The notes under the pieces were generated by a model, which worked only from the letters and a program-made list of their open reading frames with translations, had not been told where the DNA came from and made no database searches. Position numbers and translations under genes: made by a program. DNA of 62,000 nucleotides from Mesostigma viride (Eukaryota > Streptophyta > Mesostigmatophyceae > Mesostigmatales > Mesostigmataceae): assembly GCA_009746045.1 (NCBI GenBank), contig RPFO01000022.1:3944622-4006621 (forward strand), written 5' to 3'. This document shows positions 47,801 through 62,000 of this stretch, one piece after another. Positions within the stretch are counted from its first letter, which is position 1; each line of letters begins with the position of its first letter.

Positions 47801-48869
47801 TTATACATTACAGTACCAAGTCGTCCTATCGTTTATAAACTAGTTGTAGACATGTAATCGATGGTTTTTGCTTGTCGTTTTGTTGCTTTAGTGCTTGTAC
47901 GCGTTCGCTTGTGATGGTTGGGGAATACCACTATGTCACGCAGATTTTGGACCAGATTTGATTGCTATTAGCTGAGGCTTCAACGAAACCAGTGAAGTAG
48001 CGTTTGTTATTGTCTCAAAACATGGTGGGCTTGATAACGGGATGCTTTTCCCTGCACAGACATAGCGAGACAAGTGGTTTTCTGGCCAGCTCTAGGCATT
48101 GCTTCTTGGTTTGCTGGCCCAAGTTATCCTTCTGCTTGTGCGTCCATAGTGCATGCGAGAAACATGAATGGCCGGGGCCTGCAAGTTGCATGGAAGCATA
48201 ACCAGGTTAGTTCTTTTGTTTTTTCTATCATTGCCAATCATTGGAATTGCTTTATAGTGTGTTGGATGCATTGATAATGTAGCTCCTTGTGAACCCCTTC
48301 TACGCTTGGTTTTGGGCCTTGGCACAAGCTTTATACTTGTTGTATATAGCATGCTGTTGTGATTTTTAAGCTGGAAATGTGTTTGGGAATCCATGTGTGG
48401 CCATCTATGATGTTTTGTACCACGTTGGAATTGAAGCCCATACGGTAGTGCTAGCGAAACACCCCAAAATAACTGCACCCGTCATAACGGTCTGAGCTAT
48501 TTTGGGCTGTATGCTAGCTAGCCTACAGGTGCAGTTCTATGACATGTCATGTTGTGAATGCATCTATGGCATTCCTGTGATTCTCTTTAACTCCCCTCAA
48601 AGGGCCAGGGGCATCAGATTTTGAGAAATGGTCCATATTGCATTATATATCTCTTGAACCCCATCTGCACCGTACCCCCTTGGGGGGGGTGCTATTTATA
48701 GCAGCTGTGGGGCATAGATATGTGACCAATGACATGACCCCAAAGTTATTTGATATAAAAGCATCCTTGGTTCCAAGGGTGGGCCAGAAAATGTTATTTG
48801 GCTAGATACTCTCATACTTACTAAGATACCCATACTCAGTCCGTTCTGGTGGTTCCAGTTGACACCATT
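47801..48869. other. Intergenic, no gene recognised
   Basis: Short ORFs only (48004-48201, 48092-48478), without motifs. No tandem array or hairpin stands out. Confidence 0.5.
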
Positions 48870-48879
48870 TAAGGGTTAA

Positions 48880-50395
48880 GGGCCTTGCGCAGCATCTTGG
48901 TGACGTTGCCGTCGAGTCGTTGCTCCAGCTCGATCCTGCGTCAGTGTCCCTGGAGGTCTCGGCGCCGTATAGGTCAGGATCGTCACAATGATGACCTTGA
49001 AGAGGTCATGCTTGACGAGCCGGGTACGTAGGGTGGGGTAACTTGCTCCACCAGCGACGGTGGTCATGGAGCTAGTTGCGCCCACGCCATGCCTAGCCGT
49101 GTCGTCAGGTCGTCCTCGCAGTCGGGGAGCCAACTGCCGAGCAGCTTGAAGCGGCCTGAAGTGTAGGGTAGTTGACCTCGGTGTCGTCTAAGAGGCACAG
49201 TGTGGGCGGCCGGGGGCACTGCCATGCCGAGAGTCAGGGCCTCCGTTTTGGGGCTGATTTCTAGACCAACAGCCTGAGCCTCGAGCGCCAGGCAGTCCAG
49301 CCAAAGTTGGGCACACTCCGGCTTCTCGATGAGCGTGACGTCGTTCGGCATAAATGAGGTCAGCTGGTAAATTCTGCCTGTTGGTCGGACCCCCTTCCCC
49401 AAGCTCGCGTTCGTGATCACTAGGCCAGGGGCACGGCCAGCAATACTAGCATTTTGAAGCGCGGGCACGTGCCTGGCGCATAACATAATCCACTACAATA
49501 ATAAACAGGTACGGCTACAGGACGAACCCTGCCAGACGCCGGTCGATCTGCAATGGACATGGCGGGGTAAAGCCGTGTTGAGTGCGCACCGAAGGGGTCG
49601 ACCCCTCATACAGCGTGCGGATGACGGTTGATCAGGGGAGTGGGAACGCGAGCGCGCGAGCAAGGACAGCCCATAAAGCGGCCCTGTGGGCAAACCACCT
49701 CCCCCCAAGCGGAGGAGGCGTTTTGATGAGTAGGGTAGTTAGGACTTTTCTAGACTAGCTAGATTAGAGTTAGGTTAGTTCGATTACGCGGCTCCTTCCA
49801 CCCCACCCATCCATCAAGGAATATGTGCTACATGATCTCCCAACGGAGGCATGTTATAATTTTTAATTTAATTTAGTTTTAATTTAATAAAGCGGCCCAG
49901 AGGACAGAATCAAAAGCCTTGATGAAGTCGATGAGGATTAGGATGGCGGGAAACTCACCAGGTTGCAGGAGCGTGATTTCCTCGAAGAGGCGGCGCGCGA
50001 CGAAGATGGCCATATGACAGTGTTGCACCCAGGACGAAAGCCCATTTGACTCTAGCTCCCCAAGGTGACGGTCGAGAGCAGAACGAAGGCATAATTTGAG
50101 GATCACGCGCGTGAACAACTTGAGTGCGGCGCTCTGAATGCAGACTCTGCGGTAGTTGGCGGGGTCGTCAGGGGAACCTTTGTTTTTGTACAGCATAATA
50201 CGGGCGGTAGCAGTGCTGCCACTCAGGAATCGGCGGCGCGTCTGCAAGCAGGATCCGGTTGCAGACGTCAAGCAGGAACCCCGTGAGCGCCGGCAGTTTA
50301 ATCACCAGGGCGGGGAGCTGGTCAGGTCCAACGGCGGCGTAGAAGCGGCCGGAGTTGCTTGGCGGCAGTGCTCAGCTCGAACCACTATATCTTAA
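48880..50395 (-). pseudogene. LINE reverse-transcriptase relic, split by a nested insertion
   Basis: Minus-strand order: LYKNKGSPDDPANYRRVCI (near 50180), LIDFIKAFDSVLW (motif A, near 49910), then the insertion 49685-49886, then STGVWQG (motif B remnant, near 49545), MPNDVTLI where the ADD triad should be (near 49345), GLEISPKTEAL (near 49260) and HDLFKVIIVTILTY (near 49000). The catalytic motif C is lost and frames shift, so it is inactive. Confidence 0.85.
49685..49886 (+). mobile_element. 202-bp LINE family A 3' end nested in RT relic
   Basis: Bounded by a 12-bp duplication ATAAAGCGGCCC (49673-49684 and 49887-49898). It begins inside the ORF2 C-terminus (KPPPPKRRRRFDE-stop at about 49688-49731), continues with the family A 3' UTR and CTCCCAACGGAGG, and ends in a TTTAATTTAATTTAG tail. 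Confidence 0.93.
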
Positions 50396-50505
50396 ACTGG
50401 GGAATTCAGTGCTCCGCGGTCCCCCAACAGGGACACGAGACTAATTAATTAATACTCGCAACGGAGGTTTGTTTTGAATTAATTAATTGATTAATTAATT
50501 GATAG
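50396..50505 (+). mobile_element. Two stacked LINE 3' ends
   Basis: GTGCTCCGCGGTCCCCCAAC, GGGACACGAG and TAATTAATTAAT (family B) is followed by TACTCGCAACGGAGG and GAATTAATTAATTGATTAAT (ORF1-only or family A type). Confidence 0.75.
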
Positions 50506-50688
50506 AGCTAGCACACATATTGTAATAATTTTGATATTTTTGTGGTGATGCCGATGCAAAGCCAAGCAAGACCATCAATGGATTGGATAATTGAGCAATA
50601 TTATTGACTCCATCTGTTATACTACTGCTGCACCCCCCACCAATTTTTACACTTCCAGATGGGGGTGGGCACGACGCTGCAGGATTGC

Positions 50689-60456
<9,768 letters not shown>

Positions 60457-61395
60457 CTGGAGGACCGAGGGGGACCGGTGACGTTGGGGGGAAAAACGAA
60501 GGGGGACAAATGGGGTGGGGGTGAGGACAAGGTGGGGGATGAAAAGGGGCAGGCCAAAGGGGGGAGAAGGCAAGAAGAGGGGGTAAGATGGGGTAAGAGG
60601 GGGTAAGAGGGGGTAAGAGGGGGTACGAGGGGGTAAGAGGGGGTGAGAGGGGGTAAGAGGGAAAAAAACCAGTTAAAAAGAAAGCTCTTCTCCCGCTGAA
60701 AGGGAGGAAGCACGGGGGACCAAAAGGGAGGCGAATGGGGAGAAAGGGGGGCAGCAAGATGATGGGCACAAGAGGCTGTGCTCGTGAGAAGGAAGCGGCT
60801 GCCAGCTGTTCCTTGCTTGGGGGACAAAGGGGGAAAAGGGGGGATTAAGGGGGATTAAGGGGGATTAAGGGGGATTAAGGGGGATTAAGGGGGATTAAGG
60901 GGGATTAAGGGGGATAAGGGGGATTAAGGGGATAAGGGGGATGAAGGGGGATGAAGGGGGATGACGGGGGATGAAGGGGGATGACGGGGGATTAAGGGGA
61001 TTAAGGGGGATTAAGGGGGATTAAGGGGATTAAGGGGGATTAAGGGGATTAAGGGGGATTAAGGGGGATTAAGGGGGATGAAGGGGATGAAGGGGGATTA
61101 AGGGGATTAAGGGGATGAAGGGGATGAAGGGGGATGAAGGGGGATTAAGGGGGATTAAGGGGGATTAAGGGGGATTAAGGGGGATTAAGGGGGATAAGGG
61201 GGGATTAAGGGGGATTAAGGGGGAATAAGGGGGATTAAGGGGGATGAAGGGGGATGAAGGGGGATTAAGGGGGATAAAGGGGGATTAAGGGGGATTAAGG
61301 GGGATGAAGGGGGATGAAGGGGGATGAAGGGGGATTAAGGGGGATTAAGGGGGATGAAGGGGGATGAAGGGGGATGAAGGGGGATTAAGGGGACA
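60457..61395. repeat. G-rich minisatellites upstream of first visible RBM19 exon
   Basis: GGGGGTAAGA units (about 60588-60660) are followed by roughly 55 units of GGGGGATTAA with variants GGGGATAA and GGGGGATGAA (60834-61390). G4-5 runs every 9-10 bases lie on the template strand for RBM19. Probably intronic. Confidence 0.9.
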
Positions 61396-62000
61396 AATGA
61401 GGTTGGAAGGAAATGAAGGGGGACAATGGGGGTGGGGGTGGGAACAAGGGGGCGATGTGAGTAAGCATGTGAGCTATTCTTCACTGCAAGGCAGTGGGGG
61501 AGGGGGGGACACAAAGAGGGACAGCAAAGGGAAGGGCGGCGAAAGAGGGGGGGAGCGAAGGACAGGGCTAAGGGTGTAAGCTCCTCTTTGCTATGTGCAT
61601 GCGCGTGTATGTGCATATGCGCGGGAAAGGATGGATAAAAACACGCTGTCTGATGGTGGACAAGGACAGAAGGAAGTACTTGTAACTCTGAATTATATGC
61701 CAGCTACAGTATAGTATATAGTAGAGAACTGTACTAGATACGCAACCATCACGCTTGCAATCTGATTGGCATCGGCAGTTGCATCGGCAAAATCACACTG
61801 ATGTAAATGGGGAAAGGGTAAGGGGGGAGCTCCCCCGGTGCACAGAAACTAATGCATGCTTGCCGCTGACAATCTTCGCAAGTGTGTCAATAGCAAGACC
61901 TGGCCATCCTTGCATGGACGAGCAATAAATATCAGTGACTAATAGAAGCATTAAGAATTAATAGAATTAAGCAAGAAGAATAAATAGAATTCAGCAAGAA
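61396..62000. other. No gene recognised; likely RBM19 intron
   Basis: The start is still G-rich, the end AT-rich with AATTAAGCAAGAA words. No RRM-coding segment to complete the first visible RBM19 domain was found on the minus strand. Confidence 0.4.

Noticed and set aside
60457-60827. N-terminal Pro/Ser/Leu-rich extension of the RBM19 ORF
   Set aside because: It is minisatellite-derived. An AG acceptor at 60457 restarts the RRM in phase and no RRM first half is encoded here.

Overview
This is a nuclear window from an intron-rich eukaryote, most likely a photosynthetic alga of the green lineage. The evidence is a spliced chlorophyllase-type hydrolase with a plastid/thylakoid-style presequence, a GT29 sialyltransferase-like gene, several core RNA-processing genes cut by GT-AG introns, and many LINE-like retrotransposon fragments. 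The assignment to green algae is an inference. The sequence directly shows a eukaryote whose introns are unusually rich in micro- and minisatellites. No tRNA, rRNA, CRISPR array or prokaryotic operon was seen.

Layout. 357-7379 (+): 3' part of a PRPF4B (PRP4) spliceosomal kinase gene, nine exons visible. 7380-13296: intergenic LINE debris, including an ORF1-only element (8133-10912) that carries two younger insertions. 13297-13875 (-): unrecognised small protein. 15383-16375 (+): single-exon GT29 sialyltransferase-like gene. 16376-19394: more LINE fragments, one with a nested insertion bounded by an 11-bp target duplication. 19395-26369 (-): complete five-exon RRP7 gene for small-subunit processing, with a 1.1-kb GGCA tetranucleotide array in intron 1. 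27436-30548 (+): three-exon SAM-dependent methyltransferase. 30549-33227: repeat debris. 33228-42575 (+): nine-exon chlorophyllase-like gene. 42576-50500: LINE fragments, a second ORF1-only element and a reverse-transcriptase relic with another nested insertion. 50689-60456 (-): 3' part of RBM19/MRD1, six exons visible. 60457-62000: G-rich minisatellites, probably its upstream intron.

Exon chains were assembled by hand. Each join keeps codon phase and restores a recognisable domain, which is the main evidence for the splice sites. RRP7 and RBM19/MRD1 both act in 18S rRNA / 40S maturation and PRPF4B acts in splicing. The chlorophyllase-like and sialyltransferase-like genes are functionally unrelated neighbours, so nothing suggests a pathway cluster.

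The most unusual structures are these: (1) tandem duplications that include exon ends and their 5' splice sites, at three PRPF4B introns, with similar traces in the chlorophyllase and RBM19 genes; (2) an ORF1-only LINE-like element present twice, where one copy is the empty site for two insertions in the other; (3) several LINE families with different 3' hairpins whose ORF2 C-termini share a DKx(R/K)W motif; (4) two terminal-inverted-repeat elements.
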